A DNA stretch of 64,000 bases. Source: an uncultured bacterium (lineage in GTDB: Bacteria > CSSED10-310 > CALFER01). Made by a program: the position numbers and the translations under genes. The first letter of the stretch is position 1. Every line of letters starts with the position of its first letter. Where the stretch lies: positions 124,001 to 188,000 of the forward strand of contig CALFER010000021.1 of NCBI GenBank assembly GCA_937951895.1, given 5' to 3'. The notes beneath the pieces are model-generated. The model was not told the origin of the DNA. It searched no databases and was given only the letters and a program-made list of their open reading frames with translations. Below, piece after piece: positions 36,289-44,199 of the stretch.

Positions 36289-36378
36289 TTAGGGAGATTG
36301 CGTTCCCAGCGGATCACGGTACGCGACGATATCGATCCCATTATCATTGACTTTCGGTGTAACAAATGGGATCGCCAT
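36289..36378 (-). pseudogene. Degraded mrr fragment
   Basis: The minus strand encodes 29 residues (MAIPFVTPKVNDNGIDIVAY, then RDPLGTQSP) before a stop. These align with the heart of the Mrr catalytic domain at 32207-32292 (FVSPKGKDGGIDIVAYRDPLGTQ). The DNA is also clearly similar, including an identical run around GGTACGCGACGATATCGAT. No other Mrr sequence surrounds it. It is therefore the remnant of a second mrr copy, or of a duplication of the first, lying between mcrC and the GTPase gene. Outside it, the gap 36096-36394 holds nothing I recognise. Confidence 0.75.
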
Positions 36379-36394
36379 TAGACAATTTTGATAC

Positions 36395-37771
36395 TCACTG
36401 TTTATCAAGGGTTCCCTCAAACAGATAGAGAAAGAGGTCATATATCAGAGAAGTCAGATCATCTATCCGCCCTGAGGTGACATATTTACTTATGTCATCG
36501 GTATTGTTGTCAAGTTGTTCCAGGATGGTCTGAGGTTCAATCTTGGTATCGAGTTGTTCAAGCTCAGAGAGAAGACTGTAAATTCGCGGTAGAACTTCTT
36601 TCAATCCTAACAATCCAATCGGATGATACTCATTAACGGTGTCAAAAAATTTAGTCCGGAAGAGTAATGATCTTAGATATTCCCAGAATCCTTCTGGGTC
36701 TCTGGGTGTTTTAATACGTTTGACACCATGCGTTGCTGCATGCTCACTTAAAGCAACTAGGTCACCGTTGTATTCTTGCCAAACATTCTCTTCCACCGAG
36801 TAGTGAACGGAGATCATCGCGAACATTGACATCGTTCCAAGAAGAATATCCCGATGTTGGTTCCCTTTAAGCATTGATAATTCTGCCAGAAACCTACTTG
36901 ATTCATTTAAGACAAAAGACAATCTACCCAATTTTTGTTCTATTGTTAGGGACTCCTGCATCTTAGATAGCGAGACCTTATCCGGTAATATGCGGAAGAA
37001 ATTAAGGACAAGCTGTGCTAATCCCTCTTTTGTTGAATTTGAAACCGGAATGAGACAATTACCAGTAATATCACCATAAGTTGACATCATTTGATTTCTC
37101 TCTTCATCCTCACACTCGTTCTGTAACACATCGAGATGTGTGCCCGTTGCGACTACATACGGTGAGTATTTTTTTTCTAATTCCAAATAAAACGTTCGCA
37201 ATGCTTTTTTATCTAGTCTGGTCAGAGTTCTAGAGAGATCAACCACAAATAACACGGCGTCTATTGGAGCTTTCTCAGAGATTATTGATCCTTGGATATA
37301 GGTTTTAGGTGATGTACTTTTTTCTTTGAAAGGTATTTTATCAACAAGTCCTAAATCGGGGTCCTGAGGTAACCCCAAAAAGAGACGTGTCACATTCTCG
37401 TTCTTTTCATCTCCGGCTATACCAGGGGTATCGTAAATTGTTAATCCACTAGGGAATTTTGCCATCAAAACAGAATCGGTCGTATCAGGTGTTCTCTTAA
37501 CCGTTGATAATGGCTCTCCAAATAGACAATTAATTAAGCTGGATTTACCTGAAGATGTCATTCCTGCGAGTGCAATTTTGGGGGGCATCTTTGTGTTCAT
37601 GCGATGTAGCGCCTTTGAAACATATTGGTCCTCATTAAAGTCCTCTTTATGCTGTGAATTCTGCTTGATGTAGTCAAAGATATCATGCGCAAGGTCACGA
37701 ACATCTTCGGATGAAGCAATGTCCCAAACAGTTTTTGCTATGGAAATAATTTGCTGCATATTTATTGTCAT
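36395..37771 (-). CDS. Era/YfjP-like GTPase
   Basis: 458 residues, AT-rich compared with its neighbours. After a 60-residue helical N-terminus comes a TRAFAC GTPase domain: G1 GMTSSGKSS (70-78), G2 Thr around TPDTTDS, G3 DTPG (114-117) and a G4-like THLD in VVATGTHLDVL in place of NKxD. The C-terminal 200 residues are helical without clear motifs. Its closest known look-alikes are the YfjP/YeeP-type GTPases of E. coli prophage islands and dynamin-related proteins. The function is unknown. A perfect TTGACA lies upstream (minus strand, 37856-37851), but its -10 is weak. It is divergent from the integrase. Base composition suggests separate acquisition. Confidence 0.75.
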   Translation of the reverse strand: MTINMQQIISIAKTVWDIASSEDVRDLAHDIFDYIKQNSQHKEDFNEDQYVSKALHRMNTKMPPKIALAGMTSSGKSSLINCLFGEPLSTVKRTPDTTDSVLMAKFPSGLTIYDTPGIAGDEKNENVTRLFLGLPQDPDLGLVDKIPFKEKSTSPKTYIQGSIISEKAPIDAVLFVVDLSRTLTRLDKKALRTFYLELEKKYSPYVVATGTHLDVLQNECEDEERNQMMSTYGDITGNCLIPVSNSTKEGLAQLVLNFFRILPDKVSLSKMQESLTIEQKLGRLSFVLNESSRFLAELSMLKGNQHRDILLGTMSMFAMISVHYSVEENVWQEYNGDLVALSEHAATHGVKRIKTPRDPEGFWEYLRSLLFRTKFFDTVNEYHPIGLLGLKEVLPRIYSLLSELEQLDTKIEPQTILEQLDNNTDDISKYVTSGRIDDLTSLIYDLFLYLFEGTLDKQ

Positions 37772-37983
37772 ATTACCTCCTCATCCGGAACTTTTTCTCA
37801 TCGAGGTGATCCCGAATAGCTAGGTTAAAATTGATCCAATCAAAACGGATTGTCAAGGAGAAGAGAATCGTTTCTCAGGCAGATAATCTGCAAAAATAGA
37901 GAAACCCTCATTTACATATGACAAATCCTGACCCAACCAAATAAAATCCCGGATTCAATCGTATATCTCACAGGAGGTGACCA

Positions 37984-38946
37984 ATGAACTTAACCTTGAT
38001 CACACAAATCGTGCCGGTTGAAACCAGTCCAGGGAGTGCTCTAACCGTCCCTGTTATGCTGGATCATTGCATCGAACGTTTCCTGGTATCTCAGGACGTG
38101 ACAGCAGCATCCAGAGAAACGTACCGGCGATCTCTTCAGCAATTTACAGAATGGCTGAGAACGACGGGGCGGGTTTTCAATCTGTCGGTCCTTACTCGTG
38201 AGGATATCCTGATTTACAAGAAATCCATCAGTGAATACGGTAGGAACGCGTACACCATCTCCAGTTACCTGACCGCAGTCCGGAAACTGTTTGAGTGGCT
38301 GGAGGCTGAAAAAATATACCCGAATATAGCGAGAGGTGTTAAAGGGGCGAAGAAACCGAGGGGATTCCGCAAGGAGTGCCTGATACCGGAACAGGTACGA
38401 GAAGCTCTGGAATCCATCGACACCAGGACCCAGGACGGTCTCCGGGATTACGCCCTGTTCAACCTGATGGTCAGGACCGGACTCAGAACAATCGAGATTG
38501 CTCGGGCAACGGTGGGGGATATTCGTCAGCAGTCTGGTGAAGCCGTGCTCTGGGTACAGGGGAAGGGTCGCGATGCGAAGGACGATTTCGTGCTGTTGCT
38601 GCCGGAGACCTTGAAACCGATCAACCAGTATCTGGCGACTCGGAAGATATCCTCCGACAGCGATCCTCTGTTTGCGTCCCACTCCAACCGCACCAGCGGG
38701 GCACCGCTGGCAACGCGCAGTATCCGACGGATCATCAAGAGCATTTTTCGGGGGATTGCCCTGGACAGCGACCGGTTATCAGCACACTCCCTCCGGCACA
38801 CTGCCATCACATTGAGCATCCGGGGAGGTGCATCCCTCCAGCAAGCTCAGGCAATGGCACGTCACACCGATCCCCGGACAACAATGGTCTATCTCCATAA
38901 TCTTGATCGAGTGCAATCCGGAGCGGAACGCTGTATCAAGATTTGA
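37984..38946 (+). CDS. Tyrosine recombinase/integrase (XerC/D-like)
   Basis: 320 residues. An N-terminal SAM-like core-binding domain covers about 25-120. The catalytic domain has Arg168 (RTGLRTIEIAR), HSLRH (His268, Arg271), His294 (ARHTDPRTT) and the nucleophile Tyr303 (TMVYLHN). All active-site residues are present. The ATG follows AGGAGGTGACC. It is shorter than phage integrases and closest in style to XerD-like element recombinases. It lies 7 kb inside the island rather than next to the tRNA. It may belong to a sub-element inserted there rather than to the event at the tRNA. Confidence 0.92.
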   Translation: MNLTLITQIVPVETSPGSALTVPVMLDHCIERFLVSQDVTAASRETYRRSLQQFTEWLRTTGRVFNLSVLTREDILIYKKSISEYGRNAYTISSYLTAVRKLFEWLEAEKIYPNIARGVKGAKKPRGFRKECLIPEQVREALESIDTRTQDGLRDYALFNLMVRTGLRTIEIARATVGDIRQQSGEAVLWVQGKGRDAKDDFVLLLPETLKPINQYLATRKISSDSDPLFASHSNRTSGAPLATRSIRRIIKSIFRGIALDSDRLSAHSLRHTAITLSIRGGASLQQAQAMARHTDPRTTMVYLHNLDRVQSGAERCIKI

Positions 38947-40014
38947 GTGGAGCCGTTATCGACACCACCTGATAACCAATCAAAAAAACGCTCCAGTTTG
39001 CCCTATAACCAATCCGGGGGGTTCGGGGAATACCCAACCCTGGTTTGGGGATCAATGCCCTTTAAAATCGGTTTTTAAAATCCAGATGCTCTGAATGGAT
39101 GAAGAGGTCTCAAATAGACCTGATTTAAAGAGCGAGATCAACCTTCTCGTCAACACCTCTATCCATCTCTATGGCCACAAACGGGGAATTGCGGCCATCG
39201 AATTTCCAGCAGGATTCGAACGTCGATGAGGGTGCCTGGCAGAGCGACTTGGACCAAGGCATTTATCAGTCTGCGGGGTACCTTCAACCGATACTGGGGG
39301 TTTGGTTTGGGTTCATTCACCGGATATTGTGAATGTCCAATAACAGGGGGGCCTTGAATATGCCCCCTGCCCCACTCCTGTTTTTACCGAGAGCACTCGC
39401 CAAAATTCCAGGTATCCCAAATTTTGGACCCGCCAGGATCGTCTCGCTCGTGGGAAATCTCTCTGGATGTTCGTGATGGTTCGGAGGGGCGGAAGCGCTC
39501 CTCCATCGTGATCTCACATCCATTTTTTTCATGAAAACAAGATGCTAGTGAAAAACCACACGCGCTTCTCTAATAGAGAGGCGCGTGTGAACTCACGTGC
39601 TACTCTCTAAAAACACATTCCCACACATCACATCGCCGGAGTAATCTTCATTGCTCGAATGGCTTTTTTTGAGAGTCACGGGCAGCCACCACCCTCAGTC
39701 ATCCATCTGACAGGATTCGGGAATCCCACTCCACCATCCTGGTGTTCCGATCAGCGAGAATGGCCGATTGCCGAGTTGGTTAGAGGTTTGTGACTGGTGG
39801 ATATCGTGTCGATCAGAATGATCACCCTTGACTATTCCCCCCGAACCACCGGGAAAGCGTCCAGGAAGCTCCAGGAAGGGTTTTTGACGTCGAGGTGGTG
39901 GGAAATTATGGTTGGGGTGATCAAGTCGATTCTAGGGGCAAATCTTGCGTTTTGTGTCTGCCGCCCAGATTTCCGTAGGGAGAGCCGAACGCTACAATTC
40001 TTTTCAGGAAGTCC
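38947..40014 (+). other. Long intergenic region after the integrase
   Basis: 1068 bases without a supportable gene. Visible structure: a small G-rich hairpin at 39342-39368 (CAGGGGG against CCCCCTG), the strong hairpin at 39557-39589 listed separately, and a 9-bp inverted pair TGATCACCC (39819-39827) and GGGTGATCA (39914-39922). Short open frames here lack ribosome sites. This may be the attachment or control region of an element carrying the recombinase, or decayed sequence. Confidence 0.35.
39557..39589 (-). terminator. Strong hairpin, minus-strand terminator-like
   Basis: A 15-bp stem (one G-T pair) joins 39557-39571 to 39575-39589 around a 3-nt loop. On the minus strand it is followed by GGTTTTT. 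It could end transcription coming from the nuclease-like genes at 41725-40015, although it lies 425 bases past the last stop. A recombination-related cruciform is an alternative. Confidence 0.55.
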
Positions 40015-40710
40015 TCAGCACTTCTCTCCGGCTTTTATCTCAGCCCACTCGGAAAGTGACTTGGCAAAGCGGCTTGAGACAGGGTCATCGTATCTCTGTA
40101 CGACACCCCTGAACTCCTCAAAGGAGATGATCCTATCTCCCTCACTGTTCGGCTGAATATAGACGATGAGAGAAGTCGCCGGGCATGCTGTTACCTCAAT
40201 GAGACGCGATGCTTCTGTCGCACCCTGTAGATGACGGCGGGACATGATCGTTCTCAGTTCCTTTGGAATCCGGATAAGCTCCATCGACTCCATCAGGTCT
40301 AGCAGAACAAAATACTTCCGCTTCGCATTGGTTGCGCAGAAGATTTCGATCACACCTTCGACAAGAGCTTTGAAACCGACATCGCATGCCGCCTGCAAAT
40401 AGTTGTCCTGTTTATCACGTCGCGACATTCCCTCCGTTTTTAACTCGACGAGGATTGCCTTCCCAGCATCAGCGGCGAGGGCGACATAGTCGAGTTTGTA
40501 CGACTTATCGATGGGGATGTCTGGATAGATCGTTCCGATCCGGACCGGGAATTCCGGAATGATCCGATCCAAAACCGGGAAGCCAAGTTTTTCTGACAGC
40601 ACTTCCGGCAGATACAGAGAGAAAAACAAATCCGCCCGACGTTCAAGTTGGTAATTGGGGAGGTGCCGCCACTCATCCATTCGGTCGAATAGAATTTCGA
40701 TGCGGTTCAT
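40015..40710 (-). CDS. Hypothetical protein with PD-(D/E)xK-like motif
   Basis: 231 residues from the ATG at 40710; the frame opens further upstream, but this Met has the better GAGG-type site. A core motif fits a restriction-type nuclease fold: KLDYV with Asp74, then ILVELKTE with Glu89 and Lys91, then a helix with KQDNYLQAA. I do not recognise the family. It lies 67 bases downstream of the DUF4268-like gene on the same strand, so the two probably form one unit. The pairing of two nuclease-fold proteins inside a defense island suggests a DNA-targeting role, which is inference. Confidence 0.55.
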   Translation of the reverse strand: MNRIEILFDRMDEWRHLPNYQLERRADLFFSLYLPEVLSEKLGFPVLDRIIPEFPVRIGTIYPDIPIDKSYKLDYVALAADAGKAILVELKTEGMSRRDKQDNYLQAACDVGFKALVEGVIEIFCATNAKRKYFVLLDLMESMELIRIPKELRTIMSRRHLQGATEASRLIEVTACPATSLIVYIQPNSEGDRIISFEEFRGVVQRYDDPVSSRFAKSLSEWAEIKAGEKC

Positions 40711-40777
40711 TGTTCCATCCTCTGGGGATGAAGCCCAGCGCAAGAGTATCCAGGGCGTTCCGACGCAGATGAAGGTG

Positions 40778-41725
40778 TCATCTCGACTTATACGCCTTCA
40801 GATGAGAGCTGAACACGGATTTGAACTTGAGCAATCCCTCGATCCCCCAGCGTCTAATCTCATCAAGGACTTTCTCGTCATTGATAACGGAACCTGCTCT
40901 ATAAATCGCAATCCGACTTGCTCGCTTCTCGTCCAACCGTTCCCAGGACAGCTCCTGTCCGATTTCACCCTCGATGGATTCTTTTTTCTGGAACAGGTGA
41001 TCGAACAGTTCTTTGTTTTTATCTTGGTCACCCACATCGATGTAAAGCTCAACTCGGACTTTGTCACCCATCGCGAAGCTGAGTGCATACGTTATCCCTG
41101 AGCATCCAGATGAAAAACTGTACCAGCTCTGGGGTTGACCGACCTTTGCCCCTGTATAATGATGCTTCTGACGAAGTTCGTCTATGACCACCTGGAAGAA
41201 ATTTTTATAGGCTTCCTCTCGCGCTGTCAGTTTCGCACTGGACGATGGTGATGTGTCCCGTTGCCATTCGTTAGGGAACACCACTAGTTTGAAACTGAAG
41301 GCCGGTTTGGAGTCGTCGATCTGGAATATTTCAACAGTGATCCCGAAAAACTGGATGTCATCGTCAGTGTGCTGGTTCAGCCACTCCAGAGTGAGCCTGT
41401 GCTCATCTCGGATGTTCTCTGCGACCCAGATGATCGTCGATGCTTCCAACCCTGCGCCATACGTGAGCAGCTTTCCCATGTGGTCATGATCGGTGGAGCC
41501 AAACTGGTTTTCAATTACAACATTCCGTCCTGTCCCCAGATCTTTTGCAAGGAGATCCACAGAAAAATTACCGACACCCACCTCGCGCTCAACAAGCTCT
41601 AGTTCCATTCCCAGCGCTTCACCGAGAAGCCCAATATTGTCCGCGAGCCACGGAGTGAAGTCTCTGGATTCGCTTGGCCAAATCTCGCGGGGGCTTTTGA
41701 ATGTCAGCTTACCGAATTCCTTCAT
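40778..41725 (-). CDS. DUF4268-like protein with N-terminal nuclease fold
   Basis: 315 residues. Residues 40-110 form a PD-(D/E)xK-like core: VGNFSVDLLAKD with Asp57, then VVIENQFG with Glu72 and Gln74, followed by the DHDHMGKLLTYGAGL helix. This ExQ form occurs in several DNA-repair and restriction-associated proteins. The C-terminal half (from about residue 170; EAYKNFFQVVIDELR, then WYSFSSGCSG) matches what I know as DUF4268, a domain common in mobile and defense loci. The molecular function is unproven. The next gene on the strand is another nuclease-like protein. Confidence 0.65.
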   Translation of the reverse strand: MKEFGKLTFKSPREIWPSESRDFTPWLADNIGLLGEALGMELELVEREVGVGNFSVDLLAKDLGTGRNVVIENQFGSTDHDHMGKLLTYGAGLEASTIIWVAENIRDEHRLTLEWLNQHTDDDIQFFGITVEIFQIDDSKPAFSFKLVVFPNEWQRDTSPSSSAKLTAREEAYKNFFQVVIDELRQKHHYTGAKVGQPQSWYSFSSGCSGITYALSFAMGDKVRVELYIDVGDQDKNKELFDHLFQKKESIEGEIGQELSWERLDEKRASRIAIYRAGSVINDEKVLDEIRRWGIEGLLKFKSVFSSHLKAYKSR

Positions 41726-42081
41726 AGCAAACCCTGCACCTTCTGGAGAGATGGGATGAAACCCAACACCCAGATTCTAATCGGTAAGCGCGATACAATC
41801 AACGACAGTTACAGGGGGTGCGTGTGAGACCGGTCTGAGCGATTATCGAATTCCTCTCTAACGGTCTGGGGCCTCCCAAAAATCCGCTGGGGTCGCGAAT
41901 ACGTGCGCGTGCGCGTGGACGCGACACCACTGTGAGACAGAGTGAGATAGAAGAGGTATTTTCTGAGGTAGAGTAATGGAAGAAAAATACTTCAGAGTCT
42001 CACTTAATATATTAGTATACTTATATAGGTTCGCGGAAAAAAATATTCCGCTGATTTTCGCCTTTCTTTCTCCCCTTCTCA
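41726..42081 (+). other. Intergenic region before the repeat array
   Basis: 356 bases. The AT-rich part around 41960-42050 and a run of alternating GCGTGCGCGTG (near 41900) are the only notable features. The direct-repeat spacer motif TTTTCGCCTTTCTT of the array begins at about 42054. No gene is supportable. Confidence 0.35.
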
Positions 42082-42334
42082 GGTACCAACACTGGTACCA
42101 ACACTGGTACCAGATTTTCGCCTTTCTTACGCCATTGCAGGTACCAGACCCTGTACCAACAGTGGTACCAAACCTGGTACCAGACCCTGTACCAGACCTG
42201 GTACCAACAGTGGTACCAACCCCTGTACCAGACCTGGTACCAACCCTGGTACCAAGATTCGCCTTTCTTTCACCCGACCATCCACCGTCGCAGGTACCAA
42301 CCCAGGTACCAGCACTGGTACCAGATGCGGTACC
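42082..42334. repeat. GGTACC 12-bp repeat array (17 copies) with interspersed longer repeats
   Basis: Seventeen GTACC-centred units, mostly GGTACCARNNCT and mostly 12 bp apart, stand in three blocks: 3 copies from 42082, 10 copies from 42140, and 4 copies ending at 42334. The blocks are separated by about 30-40 bp spacers that themselves share TTCGCCTTTCTT and end in CAGGTACC; the same spacer motif also precedes the first block. GGTACC is palindromic, so the array reads alike on both strands. The 12-bp period keeps both strands open for translation (Val-Pro-rich on plus, Gly-Thr-rich on minus), but no ribosome site supports a protein. It lies about 300 bases upstream of the BREX operon. Confidence 0.8.
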
Positions 42335-42630
42335 ACACAACCATTGACAACTCCCTTAACCCCTCTTCTCTCAGTTACATTTCATGAAAGATTCAGTTCT
42401 GTCTGAGAGTGTTTCCGTCCACCAGTGCCTCATAAATTGGATTAACAGATCAATGAGACTCAGACTTATCAGGTTCCTCAGATTATCACCCAAACTCTTG
42501 ATGTTAAGTTGGTTGTAAGATTTCTGTGTCTATCTCCCGTAACGAGTTTCCAGGATTTCCTTTCCAATCCGACTCTGGTATGATTTACTCTGCATGAACC
42601 CGCAAACATTATGTCGGGGAGGGAGTGAGC

Positions 42631-42831
42631 ATGAAAAATCGGTGGCTATCTGTTGAGCAAATCTCAAAACACCTGGGAGTCAGTACCGACACCATCTACC
42701 GCTGGATCGAGAGACGGGGTATCCCGGCGCATAAAGTCGGTAGGCTCTGGAAGTTCAAAATCTCCGAGGTTGACGAGTGGGTCCGCAGCGGCAAAGCCAC
42801 CGATCAGCATGTGACCGGAGATACCCAGTGA
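42631..42831 (+). CDS. Excisionase/MerR-type HTH DNA-binding protein leading the BREX operon
   Basis: 66 residues. WLSVEQISKHLGVSTDTIYR followed by WIERRGIPAHKVGRLWKFK is the standard HTH_17/excisionase-family helix-turn-helix with wing. The ATG at 42631 follows GGGGAGGGA; a GTG at 42625 is in frame but too near that site. Its stop overlaps the brxA start as GTGA, so it is translationally coupled to BREX. A role as regulator of BREX is likely. In other BREX loci a WYL-type BrxR has that place. A -10-like TATGAT is at 42579-42584 with only a weak -35. Confidence 0.82.
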   Translation: MKNRWLSVEQISKHLGVSTDTIYRWIERRGIPAHKVGRLWKFKISEVDEWVRSGKATDQHVTGDTQ

Positions 42832-43655
42832 GTCCGCTGTTCAACATGGATGATTTTTCAAAGCAGAAAAACAACCGAATTACGCCGCGAGACTTCTTCG
42901 GATTCAAGGACGGCAACCATACCGCGCACACAAGCCGGACAATGATGCTCCAGGAAATTTCCCGGCTCTTCGATCTCCTCCCGGATACCGCAGGCTTCAG
43001 TGATTACAGCCGCGCAGTTGTTGAGGACAATGCGTTGGAGAAGTCCACTGTCAAAAATCGGAAACTCACCATTCGACATCTCAAGGATGAGTACGGGCTG
43101 TCCCCCGAAATACCGATATTCCGCCATCTCAGACGGCTCTGGAGCATTAATACCGATGCCCGGCCACTCCTCGCCCTGCTCTGTGCCGTTGGCCGTGACC
43201 CCCTGCTTCGGGCTTCTTGTGATTTCATACTCGGTCTGGAGGTTGGAACCTCAATCATCAGCTCGAACATCGAGGAGTTCATCCAGACGAAGTTCCCGGA
43301 CAGGTTCAGCGCCAATACACTCAGGTCGGTATCACAGAATATCGGGTCATCCTGGACTCAGTCGGGTCATCTGGAAGGCAAGGTCAAGAAGATCCGAAGG
43401 CGGCCTGTCACAACTCCGGAAAACACGGTGTATGCCCTCTTCCTGGCCTGGCTGGAGGGTTATCGGGATAACCGGCTGCTCTCCAGTCCGTGGTCGAGAA
43501 TCCTGGACCGCGATGAACATGAGCTTCTGGAGATGGTCGCGGCGGCCTCCCGCAGGGGATTGGTCTCATTCCTCAGAGTCGATACCGTGATCGAAATCCG
43601 TTTTGACCAGTGGCTGTCGCCAGCAGAAAAGGAATGGCTGCATGAGCAGAGTTAA
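42828..43655 (+). CDS. brxA: BREX protein BrxA (DUF1819)
   Basis: 275 residues from GTG at 42828, which overlaps the upstream TGA and has GGAG 8 bases ahead; ATG at 42846 is the alternative. The family pattern is clear: TSRTMMLQEISRLFDLLP, DYSRAVVEDNALEKST and PLLALLCAVGRDPLLR. BrxA is a small DNA-binding protein of type 1 BREX and is needed for full defense in some systems. It lies in the order brxA-brxB-brxC-pglX-pglZ-brxL, and its end overlaps brxB by 14 bases. Confidence 0.88.
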   Translation: MSPLFNMDDFSKQKNNRITPRDFFGFKDGNHTAHTSRTMMLQEISRLFDLLPDTAGFSDYSRAVVEDNALEKSTVKNRKLTIRHLKDEYGLSPEIPIFRHLRRLWSINTDARPLLALLCAVGRDPLLRASCDFILGLEVGTSIISSNIEEFIQTKFPDRFSANTLRSVSQNIGSSWTQSGHLEGKVKKIRRRPVTTPENTVYALFLAWLEGYRDNRLLSSPWSRILDRDEHELLEMVAAASRRGLVSFLRVDTVIEIRFDQWLSPAEKEWLHEQS

Positions 43656-44190
43656 TGAGCTGATAAAAAAATACGCCAAGTTCGTCTCCACACCCTGGTT
43701 GAAATCCATCCCCGGCGCTCAGAAGGTCTGGTTCATCGTATACGACAAGACCGAGGAGCGACGACTTCGAATGAGGATCGATGAGTTCGATCTGGCAACC
43801 CGGCAGGCGGGGCATGGTTGGAAACATATTGACATCATCGACATATTTGGTGAGTGGATGGCTCAGCAGGAATACAAGGACAGTTATTTCGAATCCCCCA
43901 CCGACCTTGAAAACCTGCTGCCCTATTTCAAGCAACATGTTGTGGATCAGATTATCTCGGTACTGAAAACGGATGATGTGGATACCGACACCGTCGTTGC
44001 CATTTCCGGTGTAGCAGGGTTGTTCGGATTCCTGCACGTATCGGATGTGGTCAACGACCTATTAAATGATATCCGGGGGCGACTCCTGGTGTTTTTCCCC
44101 GGTGAATACGAAGATCAGAATTATCGTTTATTGGATGCACGGGATGGGTGGAACTACCTGGCTGTCCCCATTACGGCTCACGATGAATAG
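43642..44190 (+). CDS. brxB: BREX protein BrxB (DUF1788)
   Basis: 182 residues. The start at ATG 43642 lies inside the brxA end, giving translational coupling. Characteristic DUF1788 features are KVWFIVYDKTEERRLRMRIDEF-like text near the N-terminus and GRLLVFFPGEYEDQNYRLLD with GWNYLAVPI at the C-terminus. BrxB is required for both methylation and phage resistance in type 1 BREX. Its biochemical role is not established. Confidence 0.9.
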   Translation: MSRVNELIKKYAKFVSTPWLKSIPGAQKVWFIVYDKTEERRLRMRIDEFDLATRQAGHGWKHIDIIDIFGEWMAQQEYKDSYFESPTDLENLLPYFKQHVVDQIISVLKTDDVDTDTVVAISGVAGLFGFLHVSDVVNDLLNDIRGRLLVFFPGEYEDQNYRLLDARDGWNYLAVPITAHDE

Positions 44191-44199
44191 GAGTAACGT

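Noticed and set aside
39195..39230. tRNA T-arm-like GTTCGAATC on the minus strand
   Set aside because: The flanking bases do not form a T stem and no acceptor or anticodon arms are found, so it is neither a tRNA nor an attachment-site copy.
42082..42334. CRISPR array
   Set aside because: Units are about 12 bp with a 6-bp palindrome, there are no 28-37 bp repeats with unique spacers, and no cas genes are present.
41858..42347. Repeat-encoded proteins (Gly-Thr-rich on minus, Val-Pro-rich on plus)
   Set aside because: The 12-bp period keeps several frames open automatically; no ribosome site or conserved flanking domain is seen on either strand.
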